Shown: positions 42,555-52,540, numbered from the stretch's first letter. The stretch is 64,000 bases of DNA from Catenulispora sp. EB89 (GCF_041261445.1 NZ_JBGCCU010000006.1:1-64000); one strand, 5' to 3'. The notes: a model not told the origin generated them from the sequence alone. Translations and numbers: made by a program.

Positions 42555-45500
42555 ATGACCAGCTCTGCGCGCGCACGCCGCCGAGACCGCCATCTTGGAC
42601 TGATACGCGCGAGCGCCGTGGCCGGCGCCGCCGCGTTGTCCGCCACGCTGCTGCCGACCGCCGCGTGGGCGGCGCAGACCGCCGACCCGCCGTCGGCGTC
42701 GACCCCGTCCGTCGCCGCGGCCACCGGCACCCGGCCCAGCGGCGACTCGCCCACCGCCAAGGCCGACCCCGCGGTGCTCAGCGCCGAGCGGTCGGCCTCC
42801 GCCCAGGCGAAGGCCGCCGGCAGGCCGGTCGTGGTGGACGCGCTGACCGACGAGACCTCTCAGACGCTGGCGAATGCCGACGGCACCTTCACCGCCACCC
42901 AGTACGCATCCCCGGTGCGCGTCCGTCAGGGCTCGAAATGGGTCGCGGTGAACACGGTGCTGGCCCGCCGCGCCGACGGCACCTTCACCCCCGGCGCCAC
43001 CGACGCGGACGTCGCCTTCTCCGGCGGCGGTTCGACACCGCTGGTCACCATGACGCGGGCCGGCGGCCAGATCGCCATCAGCTGGCCGGGCACCCTGCCG
43101 GCACCCACGGTCGTCGGGGACACCGCCACCTATCCCGAGGTGCTGCCGGGTGTCGACCTGGCGATGACCGCCCGGCCGGACGGCTTCGGCGAGGTGCTGA
43201 TCGTCAAGACCGCGGCGGCCGCCGCCGATCCAGGCCTGGCTCAGCTGCACTTCGGCATCGCCACCAAGGGCCTGACGCTCACCACGGCACCCGACGGAAC
43301 CGAGGCCGCGGTCGACGCCAAGGGCACCACGGTCTTCAAGACCGACACCCCCACGATGTGGGACTCCTCGACCGCCGCCCCCGCCGTGAAGTCCGCGGGC
43401 CAGGCCGCGGACGCCCATGCCGCGGCACCGGCCGGCATCGGCTCCGACTTTCGGCAGCCCGGCTCGGCGGCGCACGTGGCCCCGCTCGGCGTCACCTTCG
43501 ACGGCGGCGGCCTGACGGTCACCCCGAGCCACGCGCTGCTGTCCAGCCCGGCGAGCTCGTTCCCGGAGTTCATCGACCCGGCCTGGTCCGGCAACCCCTC
43601 GGTGGTGGCCTGGGCCTCGATCAACTCCAACGGCGGCAAGTGGACCAGCGGCACCGATGCCGACCTCGGCCTGGACAACTGGTCCGGCTGCGGCAGCTGG
43701 TGCGGCTCGGTCTCCCGCTCGTACTTCGAGATGAACGACAGCGGCTTCCAGGGCGCGAACGTCACCGCCGCGACGTTCTATCCGTACTTCACCTGGTCGT
43801 CCGATTCGGCGACGGAACCGGTGCAGATCTGGCTGGACCCGGACTTCCCGTCGAACCTCGACTGGTCGAACAAGCCGTCCGGTTCGGCTTCCACCTACGT
43901 CACCGCGGTGAACACGTGCGCCGGCCACGGCACCTCCGGCTGCGCAGCGGGGACGGTGGCGTTCACCGTCACCTCCGCCGCGGTGACCGCGGCCGGCGGC
44001 GGCAAGCGCGACTTCGAGGTCGACGCGGCCGACGAGTCCAACGAGCTGCAGTGGAAGCGCATCGACCCGACCAAGACGTCGTGGTCCGTGACCTACTACC
44101 GGGCCCCCTACCTGAACTCGACCTACACCACCACGCCCAAAGTCACCGGGCCCGGCGGCACCTTCGTCAACTCCACGAACGTGACCATGCTGGTCACCGG
44201 CGGTGACAGCGACGGCGAGAACGTCCGCAGCGGCTACGAGATCTGGAACTGGGCCAACAACACCAACACCACCAACGTGGCGAACAGCATGTTCTCCGCG
44301 TACTCGGCCAGCGGCGGCGCGTTCACGCACAGCGGCCTGCCGGACGGCACCTACGCGTGGCGCGGTGTGATCGAGAGCGAGAGCGGCGGCATGTGGACGG
44401 CCTGGTCACCCTGGCAGGTGTTCACGGTCGACACCTCGCAACCGCCGACGCCTTCGGTGGAGTCGGCGCAGTTCCCGGCCAACCAGTTCGGCGCCTCGTA
44501 CACCGACACCGGTAACTTCACCCTCACCACGCACGGCGTGGACAACGTCGCAGGGTTCATCTTCTCCCTGGACGGCGACCTCGGCTCGACCGCGTGGTCG
44601 CAGACCAGCCCACCGCCGACCTGGAGCAACGGGGCCATCACCCGGGCCAAGGACTACTGGGCACCGATCAGCGGCGGCGTCGCGACCGTTTCCTTCAGCC
44701 CACTGACGGTCGGTCCGCATCGGCTGTACGCCAAGGCGGTCGACCAGGCCGGCAACACCTCGGCGACTGAGGCCACCTACCTGTTCTATGCCGGCCTCAC
44801 CTCCCCCAGCTACGCCTACGGCGACCAGTTGGCCAACGGCTGCGCGGTCAATGCCTGCAACGGCAACACCGTCGCGGTGCCGGCGGCACACGCGACGCTC
44901 ACCGGCGGCGGCGAGGTCCTGGTCCAGGGCACCTGCTGCAACATCCGGTTCGCCGACGGCAACCAGGTGATGCTGGCCAACGGATCCGGCCACATCGCGG
45001 TCGGTGACACGGTGACGTACAGTTTCAACGTCCCGTCCACGGGCTACTGGGACATCGGCGCGAACCTCACGTCGGGCACGGACTACGGCCAGTACACGCT
45101 GACGCTGGATCAGGGCGCGTCGACCCAGGACACCCTGGTGACCGGATACGACGCCTACGCCTCGACGGTGACCACGTCGTACCACGACTACGGCCCGGTC
45201 AAGAACGCGGCGGGCGCCGCGGTTCAGCTCAACGCGGGTATCCACACCCTGACGCTCACGGTCACCGGGAAGAACAGCGCCTCGACCGGCTACCAGAACG
45301 GCATCGACGTGCTGCGGCTGGCACCGATGAGCGCCACCTGCACGATCACCGACCTGAGCAGCTGCCAGGACAACACTGCGATCAGCGACGACTCGAACCA
45401 CCTGGCCGCGGACGCCGACGGCTACGGGGAGAGCTTCTCCTCCTCGCAGCTCACCACCGCCGGATGGAAGCCAGGCGCCTCGATCACGGTCAACGGCGCG

Positions 45501-47234
45501 CCGATGACGCTGCCGAACTACGCGATCGGCAAGGCGGACAACATCCTGTCGTCCGGGCAGACCGTGAACGTGCCGAGCACCTACTCGAACAGCGGGAACG
45601 CCGTGGAGTTCCTGGCTTTCGGCACCAACGGCGCGGTCACCGGGGCCAGCGGCACCATCACCTATGCGAACGCCTGCAACAGCTCCGTCTCTCAGCCCTT
45701 CACCATCGACGACGTCCCGGACTGGACCGCCGGTAGCGCGGCGCAGCACGTCATCGGTTTCGCGAACCGGAACAACCCCAGCGGCCAGGACAGCACCTCG
45801 CCGCAGGTGTTCGCGGTGAGCGTGCCGCTGACCTGTCCGGGACAGGCGATCGCGAGTGTGAGCCTGCCGGTGGTGACCAACAAGACGCTGCCGGGCCAGC
45901 CGGCGCTGCACATCCTGGCGATCGGCATCCGCGCGTCTTCGTACACTGACACCTCCGACGCGCAGAACTGGACCGGCACCTTCGCCGCGGCTCAGGACAG
46001 CCACTTGGGCAGCCTCGGCGCCCAGACGGTGCGCATGCCGGTCCACATCTCGGTCGCCGGGACCAGCCTGCGGCTCCACCTGTCGAACGCGCTCGGCAGC
46101 GTGCCGGTGTCCTTCGACGACGTCACAGTGGCCCAGCAGAGCTCGGGTGCGGTGCCCGTCGGCACGCCGACGCCGGTGCTGTTCAACGCGGGCAAGACGG
46201 TCACCATCCCGGCCGGCGGCGAGGCGGTCAGCGACTCGCTGAACTTCCCCACCACGGGCCAGGAAACGCTGCTGGTGTCGCTACACCTGAGCGCCTCGGA
46301 CGGCGACGTCGTCGGCCACGGCTCCGCTCAGAACACCAGCTGGACCGCGACGGCCGGCTCGGACCAGGCGGCGGACGCCTCCGGGACGCCGTTCACCGCG
46401 ACCATCACCAATCTGGACTGGCTGTCCGGGATCGACGTCACCTCTGACGGGGCGACCCTCGGCTCGCTGGTGCTCTACGGCGACCAGACGGTCAACTCGG
46501 ACTCGGCGAGCGGCGACGGCCAGCACCACCTGTCCGACGTGCTGGCCGGCAAGCTGGCCGCGGGGAACGGCGGCGTCGTTCCCTACGGCGTCCTCAGCGA
46601 GGGCACCAACAGCTGGAACGCGTCGAACAACCTGCTGCCCGCGCTGTCGACCAGCACGACGAACACCTCGCCGCCAACCGCGTTGAACCCGGCGGACCGG
46701 AACATCCTGGACAACACGAACGTCCGCACAGTGCTGATCTCCACCGGCATGAGCGACATCCTGGCCGGAGGCGACGCGACGACGATCGAGAACAAGCTGT
46801 CCGCCCTCAGCGAGCAGGTCCGGCACGCTTACACCGACGACGCGACCGACTACAACGTCAACATCAACAACGCGGCCGGCCTCCTCACCGTCTACGTCGC
46901 GACGATCCCGCCCAACGCCACAGCGCTGACCTCCGCTCAGGAGAATGTGCGCGAGGCGGTCAACGCCTGGATCCTGACCAAGGCCACCAGCGGCAGCTAC
47001 GCGAACGGCAACGCAGACGGCGCGATCGACTTCGCCGCGGCAGTCAGCAACAACGGGACCGACCTGGGAACCACCGTCAACACGGCGGACCTCTACAACG
47101 GCAACCCGGACGACTCGTACTACAGCGCCCTGGCGCAGCAGTACCTGACGAACACCGTCTCGCCGCCGGCGCCGACGAGCACGGTCGCCGTTCAGCCGAT
47201 GGTGATCTCCCCGACGGGCGGTGTACGCGGCTGA
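42555..47234 (+). CDS. Very large secreted protein with degenerate SGNH-like C-terminus
   Basis: A 1559-residue exported protein, divergent from the RHS gene over a 293-bp shared promoter region. The signal peptide is LIRASAVAGAAALSATLLPT, cleaved near AAWAAQT. The region at about 340-520 resembles the DNRLRE-type domain of RHS-associated proteins (SINSNGGKWTSGTDADLGLD; EMNDSGFQGANVT). Fn3-like parts follow, then an all-beta domain with NGCAVNACNGNTVAVPAAHA. From about residue 1130 it looks like an SGNH hydrolase with failed catalytic blocks: VLYGDQTVN (Gln for the Ser), STGMSDILAG (block III), and NPDDSYYSALAQ where D-x-x-H is expected. So probably a binding protein. The function is not known. 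Confidence 0.75.
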   Translation: MTSSARARRRDRHLGLIRASAVAGAAALSATLLPTAAWAAQTADPPSASTPSVAAATGTRPSGDSPTAKADPAVLSAERSASAQAKAAGRPVVVDALTDETSQTLANADGTFTATQYASPVRVRQGSKWVAVNTVLARRADGTFTPGATDADVAFSGGGSTPLVTMTRAGGQIAISWPGTLPAPTVVGDTATYPEVLPGVDLAMTARPDGFGEVLIVKTAAAAADPGLAQLHFGIATKGLTLTTAPDGTEAAVDAKGTTVFKTDTPTMWDSSTAAPAVKSAGQAADAHAAAPAGIGSDFRQPGSAAHVAPLGVTFDGGGLTVTPSHALLSSPASSFPEFIDPAWSGNPSVVAWASINSNGGKWTSGTDADLGLDNWSGCGSWCGSVSRSYFEMNDSGFQGANVTAATFYPYFTWSSDSATEPVQIWLDPDFPSNLDWSNKPSGSASTYVTAVNTCAGHGTSGCAAGTVAFTVTSAAVTAAGGGKRDFEVDAADESNELQWKRIDPTKTSWSVTYYRAPYLNSTYTTTPKVTGPGGTFVNSTNVTMLVTGGDSDGENVRSGYEIWNWANNTNTTNVANSMFSAYSASGGAFTHSGLPDGTYAWRGVIESESGGMWTAWSPWQVFTVDTSQPPTPSVESAQFPANQFGASYTDTGNFTLTTHGVDNVAGFIFSLDGDLGSTAWSQTSPPPTWSNGAITRAKDYWAPISGGVATVSFSPLTVGPHRLYAKAVDQAGNTSATEATYLFYAGLTSPSYAYGDQLANGCAVNACNGNTVAVPAAHATLTGGGEVLVQGTCCNIRFADGNQVMLANGSGHIAVGDTVTYSFNVPSTGYWDIGANLTSGTDYGQYTLTLDQGASTQDTLVTGYDAYASTVTTSYHDYGPVKNAAGAAVQLNAGIHTLTLTVTGKNSASTGYQNGIDVLRLAPMSATCTITDLSSCQDNTAISDDSNHLAADADGYGESFSSSQLTTAGWKPGASITVNGAPMTLPNYAIGKADNILSSGQTVNVPSTYSNSGNAVEFLAFGTNGAVTGASGTITYANACNSSVSQPFTIDDVPDWTAGSAAQHVIGFANRNNPSGQDSTSPQVFAVSVPLTCPGQAIASVSLPVVTNKTLPGQPALHILAIGIRASSYTDTSDAQNWTGTFAAAQDSHLGSLGAQTVRMPVHISVAGTSLRLHLSNALGSVPVSFDDVTVAQQSSGAVPVGTPTPVLFNAGKTVTIPAGGEAVSDSLNFPTTGQETLLVSLHLSASDGDVVGHGSAQNTSWTATAGSDQAADASGTPFTATITNLDWLSGIDVTSDGATLGSLVLYGDQTVNSDSASGDGQHHLSDVLAGKLAAGNGGVVPYGVLSEGTNSWNASNNLLPALSTSTTNTSPPTALNPADRNILDNTNVRTVLISTGMSDILAGGDATTIENKLSALSEQVRHAYTDDATDYNVNINNAAGLLTVYVATIPPNATALTSAQENVREAVNAWILTKATSGSYANGNADGAIDFAAAVSNNGTDLGTTVNTADLYNGNPDDSYYSALAQQYLTNTVSPPAPTSTVAVQPMVISPTGGVRG

Positions 47235-47256
47235 CGTTGACAGTAAGTAAGGCCGT

Positions 47257-47282
47257 GGCCCTCACCGGATCCGGTGAGGGCC
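47257..47282. terminator. Perfect 26-bp palindrome, terminator
   Basis: GGCCCTCACCGGA is followed at once by its exact complement, TCCGGTGAGGGCC. It begins 22 bases after the stop of the secreted protein. The symmetry lets it end transcripts from both sides. Confidence 0.7.
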
Positions 47283-47366
47283 TGTACTGGTCGAGTTTCT
47301 GACCACCACAGGGCACCTCTCTTCAGGAGAGCGAGACAACAACACGGGTGTGATCGATACGACCTA

Positions 47367-47522
47367 GAAAATCACCGCCTGAACTCCACCCGCCAGACCG
47401 ACCACATCTACGTGCTCGACTACGGCCGCGTCGTAGAGACCGGCAGCCACAAGGAGCTGATGGCTGCCGGTGGCGGGTACAGCGTGCTGTATTCGATGCA
47501 GGCCGCGCAGTTCCAGCGGTGA
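47367..47522 (+). pseudogene. 3' end of an ABC exporter gene
   Basis: The last 51 codons of an ABC transporter of the ABCB (membrane-ATPase fusion) type remain: ENHRLNSTRQTDHIYVLDYG then RVVETGSHKELMAAGGGYSV and LYSMQAAQFQR. This is the H-loop onward; Walker motifs and the membrane domain are gone. Confidence 0.7.
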
Positions 47523-47549
47523 GGGACGGGGGCGGTGTGGCCCGCGAAG

Positions 47550-49946
47550 TCAGGGCTTTGCCGAGGCCTCGCTTCCGTCGAGATCGGCGAGGTAGGTGCG
47601 AATCCGGTCGGCCTCGGGCACGTCGAGGCCGACATAGATCTCGAGGGCCTGCTGCAGGTGCCGCCGGGCCTCGGGGATGCGATCGGTCGCGCGCAGTATA
47701 TGCCCGAGCCCTGCGAGAGCTCGGGCCTGTTCGTACCGCGCGCCTGAGCCGGCTGCCATCGGGAGCGCGGCGGCGAAATGGGACCAGGCCTGCTCATGGA
47801 GATGCTGCCGCAGCAGCACTTCGCCGAGCCCGTTGTGTGCCTCGAGTTCCCCGTTCTGGTCCCCGACCTCTCGGCTCAAGGTCAAGGCCCGCTCCAGGTG
47901 GACCACAGCTTCGTCATCGCGGCCCATATCGTGGAGGAGGAGTCCCATGTCCTTGAGCACGTCGCCCTCGGAGGCGCGATCGTCGGTCTCCCGACTTATC
48001 TCGAGTGCCGCTTGCAAGTTCGACTGGGCTTCGTCGTAGCGTCCCAATTCGCGATGGACAGTGCCCAGATTTCCCAGGGTGATGGTCTCATCGGTGGGGA
48101 CCTTGAGCTCGCGGAAGATCACCAGCGCCTGTTGGAGCTCGTCAAGAGCCTCCTCGAGCAGCCCGAGACGGATGAAGACGAAACCCAGGTTGTTGAGAGC
48201 ATGGCCTTCTCCCAGGCGGTCCGACATCTCACGGCGCAGCGCGAGGGACCGCCGGTTGTGGTCGACCGCCGTGGCCCCGTTGCCCAGGCGCAGCTCGACG
48301 CTGCCCAGGTTGGTGAGAACAGCGCCCTGCGCGACCCGGTCCCTGAGTTCCTCGAAGATCGCCAGGGCCTGGAGGTTGAGGTCGCGGGATTCGGGCAGGC
48401 GGCCTTGGCGCAGTTTGATGACCGCCAGGCTGTTGAGTTCGTGTGCTTCAGCTTCTCTGTCGTCGCGCTGACGCGCGCACTCCAGAGCGTTGCCGTGGAT
48501 GGTGAGAGCTTCCGTGTAATGCGCTCCGGTCTCCAGGTACCGGCGGACCGCGGTGGCCAGCTCTTCCTCGCCTGACGACCAGCCGTATTCTTCCGAGTGA
48601 GCACTGATCGCCAAGAGATTGGGGCGTTCGGCGTCGAACCATGCCTTCGCCTCCGCGGGACCGGCAAAGCGGGGCGCCGGATCAGCCGAGGACGGCGGAT
48701 CCGCCAATCGGCGCCGCTCATGGGGGAAGAGCATGACGGTCGCTGCCGTGGCGGTGTGCAGGTAGTAGTCGAACAGGCGCTGTCGTGCCGCCTTCCGAGC
48801 GTCGAAGGAGTCGAACTCGGCGGCCAACCGGCTGGCGTAGGCCCGAAGCAGATCGTGCATGAGGAATCGGCCCGCTCTCGTCTCCTGGACCAGATTTGCG
48901 TCGCTCAGGGTCTCGGTCAGATCCCGGCCGTCCTCGGTGCCGGTTTCCAGAAGCGCGGACACGCTGAACGCGTCGAATCCGCGGCCCGGATGCAGACCCA
49001 GAAGACGGAACGCCTGCGCCTCGATCGGCGAGAGATAGCGGTACGACCAGGAGAAGACGGACTGGACCGTCATGCGTGTGTCTCCGCCGGCCTTGAGACG
49101 GCTCAGCCGGCGTTGTTCGTCGGCGAGTTCGCTCGTGAACCTGGTCAAGGCGACTGCCGGGTGCCGCACTGCGAGCTGCGCCGCGATGCGCAACGCCAGC
49201 GGCAGCCGGACGCAGTATTCGGCCAGGAGCTCGACGGCGTCGGGTTCCGCCTGGGCCCGCTCTTCACCGATCACCGTGCGGAGCAGCTGCACCGCGTCGG
49301 CCGTCGGCAGCAGGTCCAGGTCGACTTGTTTCGCGCCGTGCCCCGCGCCCAGGGCACTGAGGTCGTCTCTGCTGGTGACGATGACCCGACAGGATACGGC
49401 GCCGGGAAGAAGCGGGCGGACCTGCTCGACGTCATGCGCGTTGTCCAAGATCACGAGCATGCGTCGACCGTGCAGCATCGAGCGGAATCGTGCGCTGCGT
49501 TCATCCACCTCATCGGGAATCCGGTTGCCGGTCAGCCCGAGGCTGCGCAGGAAGGCCGCCAGGACCTCAGCGGGCGATGCGGGATCATTCGAGTCGTATC
49601 CGCGCAGGTCCGTATACAGGACGCCGTCGGGGAAACGATCGTTGGCTTGGTGCGCCCAATGGATGGCGAGAGCGGTCTTGCCGACGCCGGGGGTGCCCGA
49701 CACAGCCGTGATGACAACCGCTGGGGCGCCTTTGTCATGGTCGGCAGCGAGCAGCTGGTCCAGAAGTTCGAGTTCGGTGGTGCGGCCAATGAACCCGGAT
49801 ACGTCGAGCGGGAGTTCGCGGGGTACTGGCAGTGGCGCGGGCGGCGGCACATGGAGGTGCATTACGTCGGCGACAATGGCGTCGCGTTCGGCGTGAATGT
49901 GAATATCGCTCGCGTCTTCATGTGATCGCGAGCTGCTGCCGGTCAC
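47550..49946 (-). CDS. STAND NTPase with TPR repeats and N-terminal docking motif
   Basis: A 798-residue AfsR/GutR-like protein without a SARP DNA-binding domain. Residues 13-33 (SDIHIHAERDAIVADVMHLH) resemble the C-terminal end of the protein encoded just upstream. The NB-ARC region is at about 50-330: GFIGRTTELELL, Walker A SGTPGVGKTALA (84-93), Walker B RMLVILDNAHD, sensor CRVIVTSRDD. A winged-helix/helical part follows (FRLLGLHPGRGFD). Residues about 480-790 hold TPR repeats (EAHELNSLAVIKLRQGRLPE; NLGFVFIRLGLLEEALDEL; LKDMGLLLHDMGRDDEAVVH). By family, ligand sensing by TPRs would release the NTPase to oligomerise. The GTG overlaps the preceding stop by four bases. Confidence 0.88.
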   Translation of the reverse strand: MTGSSSRSHEDASDIHIHAERDAIVADVMHLHVPPPAPLPVPRELPLDVSGFIGRTTELELLDQLLAADHDKGAPAVVITAVSGTPGVGKTALAIHWAHQANDRFPDGVLYTDLRGYDSNDPASPAEVLAAFLRSLGLTGNRIPDEVDERSARFRSMLHGRRMLVILDNAHDVEQVRPLLPGAVSCRVIVTSRDDLSALGAGHGAKQVDLDLLPTADAVQLLRTVIGEERAQAEPDAVELLAEYCVRLPLALRIAAQLAVRHPAVALTRFTSELADEQRRLSRLKAGGDTRMTVQSVFSWSYRYLSPIEAQAFRLLGLHPGRGFDAFSVSALLETGTEDGRDLTETLSDANLVQETRAGRFLMHDLLRAYASRLAAEFDSFDARKAARQRLFDYYLHTATAATVMLFPHERRRLADPPSSADPAPRFAGPAEAKAWFDAERPNLLAISAHSEEYGWSSGEEELATAVRRYLETGAHYTEALTIHGNALECARQRDDREAEAHELNSLAVIKLRQGRLPESRDLNLQALAIFEELRDRVAQGAVLTNLGSVELRLGNGATAVDHNRRSLALRREMSDRLGEGHALNNLGFVFIRLGLLEEALDELQQALVIFRELKVPTDETITLGNLGTVHRELGRYDEAQSNLQAALEISRETDDRASEGDVLKDMGLLLHDMGRDDEAVVHLERALTLSREVGDQNGELEAHNGLGEVLLRQHLHEQAWSHFAAALPMAAGSGARYEQARALAGLGHILRATDRIPEARRHLQQALEIYVGLDVPEADRIRTYLADLDGSEASAKP

Positions 49947-50302
49947 TTTGACTCACCCGCCTCCGGCTCCTCGGGGCGCCCCTGGTAAACGTTCATCGTG
50001 TCCGCAGCGTAGGAATCTCTCTTGGCCTTGACGTGGATAACCGTTTTACGGCTGGACGGTTCCCCGGGTTCGCGGTAGCCGCTGGCGGAACCCGGCTCCT
50101 GGTCTGCGGATCGTCGGCGGTCAGGGATGGCGAGCCGTACGGCCCAGACGCCGGCAATCGCAGTGATGATCGTCGGGAAGAGTGCGAGCACGCTTGCCCA
50201 GAAGCTTGCGCGCTCCAGCCCCTGATGCCATAAAAAGACGGCCAGTCCCGCTCCGATAATAATGAGGCTGATGGCTGCCAGCGCCTTTGCTGCACGACCC
50301 AT
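49943..50302 (-). CDS. Two-helix membrane protein sharing a motif with the STAND protein
   Basis: A 119-residue protein. Two membrane segments (about 8-25, LAAISLIIIGAGLAVFLW, and 33-58, SFWASVLALFPTIITAIAGV) are followed by a polar cytoplasmic linker and residues 86-107 (KTVIHVKAKRDSYAADTMNV). That segment aligns without gaps with residues 13-33 of the adjacent STAND protein at I-H-x-x-A-x-R-D-x-x-x-A-D-x-M. The arrangement (membrane domain plus short C-terminal motif, coupled to an NTPase with the same motif at its N-terminus) suggests an effector that perforates the membrane when the NTPase nucleates it. Function is inferred; no family is recognised. In the 50303-50750 gap I see no gene. 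Confidence 0.75.
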   Translation of the reverse strand: MGRAAKALAAISLIIIGAGLAVFLWHQGLERASFWASVLALFPTIITAIAGVWAVRLAIPDRRRSADQEPGSASGYREPGEPSSRKTVIHVKAKRDSYAADTMNVYQGRPEEPEAGESK

Positions 50303-50750
50303 ACCTTTGATTCTCGCATGCTGTTACTTGATCGAAATCCACATCGAGCTGTTCGATCTCTATGCGGGATTCCCGCCATTCGGATCTTTTACTGCGGCGT
50401 AGTTGAAATGTTCGGGACAGATCCGGCCGTGTCATTCAACAGGTGGTTCCCTGTCAACCTGGATGACTCAGGACTATCAAGTATTTGATCATTCGTTTCG
50501 CGGGTCTTCGTTTGCGATCATCTGTCCGTTCCTGATGTTCCGGCGGGCGAGCCGCAGGCCCTAGCCGCGCGCGTTCGCCTAGGAGCATCGAAGGCTGACC
50601 CGTGTCTGCCGAATACCTCGTCCGTGCAGGTCAGCCCCATATGCGGGCTTGGTAAGATTGTTGTGATCCCGGCACCGAATCTCGTCCTGTGGCCGCAGCG
50701 ACGTCTCGGGCATGATGGCCGGTTGTGTTGTGCTGTTGCGTCTGACCTTG

Positions 50751-51974
50751 TAGGGCTCGGAAATACGAATCTGGGGTTGATCTCCGGTTCTCTGGTGGGG
50801 AGCGTGGGGTGCGGTCAGGAGGCGATCTAGTACTCGTGGGTGAGTCCGCCGAGGACGGCCTTTCGGCGGATCCGGTAGTCCGCGAGGTTGACCGGAGCCG
50901 GCGGCCCGGTCTCGGCCTGCACCGGGGTCAACTGGCCGAGCCCGCGATGCGGCCTGGCTTCGTTCCGGTGAACCAGGTAGGTCGTCAACGTCCGGCGCAA
51001 GTGCTCTTCGTTGACTACCAGCATCCGGTCGTGCAGTTCGCGGCGTAGTTCCCCGATGACCCCCTCGCAGATCGCATTCGCCCTTGGTGCCCGCAGCGGG
51101 CTCTTCAAGACCCGGATCCCCTCGTCTGCGAACACCGTGTCGAACCCGTCGGTGAACTTGGTGTCACGGTCCCGGATCAGGAACTTGAACTCCTTGCCGC
51201 GCTCGGCGAGGTTCATCAGGACATTGCGGGCGGACTGGGTGGTGCACTCCCCGGTCGGGTTCGCGGTCACCCCGGCCAGATGGGCCTGACGGGTCCCGTG
51301 CTCGATAAGGATCAGGGCATAGAGTCGCTTCAGCCCGATCGTGTCCACATGCACGAAGTCGATCGCCAGGATGCCGTGGGCTTGGGCGGTGAGGAACTGC
51401 TTCCACGTCGGGCCCGAACGCGGCGGGGCCGGATCGATTCCGGCCGCGTGCAGGATCTCCCACACCGTCGAGGATGCGATCCGGTGGCCGAGCTTGACCA
51501 GTTCGCCGGAGGATCCGGCGATGGCCCCACGTCGGATTGTCCTTCGCCATCGTGAGCACGAGCTTCTTGACCGCCGCTGCGGTCGGTGGCCTGCCAGGCC
51601 TCCGGCGGGCGCTGTAGTCCCACTTGCGCGCGACGAGCCGGTGGTGCCAGGCCAGCAGTGTCGCCGGGCTGACCGGGAACACCTCGGCCCAGCGGCGGCG
51701 CGGGATCAGCGAGGACAGTGCCGCGAACCAGAACCGGTCGGCCGGCTCGTAGCGGACCCTGACAATCTGACGGCGCAGGACCGCATTCTCATGCCGGAGA
51801 ACGAGCAGTTCGGCGTCCTTGGATACCTCACAGCGGAGCAAGACCGCCACGGAACTCAGGACACGGCGCGTTACACGGTACGCAACAGACAGGAACATCG
51901 AGCCAGGATCACAGCTCGACAATCGAAGGCCGCATGTGCCCAGGTCACAGGCGCAATCGTATTTCCGGGCCCTA
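50751..51974. mobile_element. Near-complete insertion sequence (rve/DDE type), about 1.2 kb
   Basis: The ends are 20-bp inverted repeats with 18 identities: TAGGGCTCGGAAATACGAAT at the left, and TAGGGCCCGGAAATACGATT on the minus strand from 51974. Between them lies one transposase gene split by a frameshift. No clear target-site duplication was seen. Ends of the same type occur at 28227 and 32464. Confidence 0.85.
50827..51898 (-). pseudogene. Integrase-core transposase with frameshift
   Basis: The N-terminal part (ATG at 51898) has the helical region LLVLRHENAVLRRQIVRVRY and SPATLLAWHHRLVARKWDYS up to NPTWGHRRI at about 51512. There one extra base shifts the frame, and the product goes on in the next frame as SGELVKLGHRIASSTVWEIL. 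The rve domain follows: ILAIDFVHVDTIGLKRLYAL, DRDTKFTDGFDTVFADEGI and the DD(35)E-type Glu in NAICEGVIGELR. It ends VLGGLTHEY. The break is in a place where related genes have no shift, so I regard the gene as inactivated, although a programmed shift is not excluded. Confidence 0.8.
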
Positions 51975-52172
51975 TAGGATTCGAGCCCCGGTGCGCGGCC
52001 GTGTTCGCATATCTCACTCTTGCTAGAAGGACCTCGCGAAATAATGGCGGCTTGCTGCTCGATTCACGGGCCGGAACGCCGTTCGTCGTCACCGGAGTCG
52101 GGGACGGCTGACACGTTTGGGCATTCCGATTCGAGGTCGGTAGTCCAGACGATCTACCGGCGGGCGGCGATG

Positions 52173-52520
52173 TTAGGTCTCTGGTTTTTGTATCGTTGTG
52201 CTGCTTATTTGCTGCGAAGTTAGCTGCTCTTTGAGCATGTCCAGCTCTGTCTCGAGCGATTCGACTTTGGCAGCTAGTTCTTGCTCGCGCTGCCTTTTGC
52301 GCCGCGGTGGGCTAGGCGACCATTCGCCCCACCATTCCTGCGGCCCATGCGAGCGGAGGAATTCCAGGGTGAGTTGGTCAACGCCGTCCCGCAAGAGTTC
52401 CTGCCGTACCTTCTTCCAGCTGGTTAAGTTGCGCTCTCTGGAGAAGCTCACGAGATCGAGCAGCGTCTCCCGGATGTTCCAATTTCGGCACTGGCAGATG
52501 AATGCCAGGCCAGATGACAC
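52173..52520 (-). CDS. Possible small coiled-coil protein, unknown
   Basis: A 115-residue frame with a GTG start and less GC than its neighbours. It contains SWKKVRQELLRDGVDQLTLE and HGPQEWWGEWSPSPPRRKRQ, then a clear heptad helix (ELAAKVESLETELDMLKEQL). It might be a fragment, since its start abuts IS3-type debris. I do not recognise it. The stretch 51975-52172 holds nothing that I can support. Confidence 0.35.
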   Translation of the reverse strand: MSSGLAFICQCRNWNIRETLLDLVSFSRERNLTSWKKVRQELLRDGVDQLTLEFLRSHGPQEWWGEWSPSPPRRKRQREQELAAKVESLETELDMLKEQLTSQQISSTTIQKPET

Positions 52521-52540
52521 AGCGGCAGGACTGAGTCAAA

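Noticed and set aside
47550-49946. AfsR-type SARP antibiotic regulator
   Set aside because: No SARP winged-helix or BTAD domain precedes the NB-ARC region; only a 45-residue leader is present.
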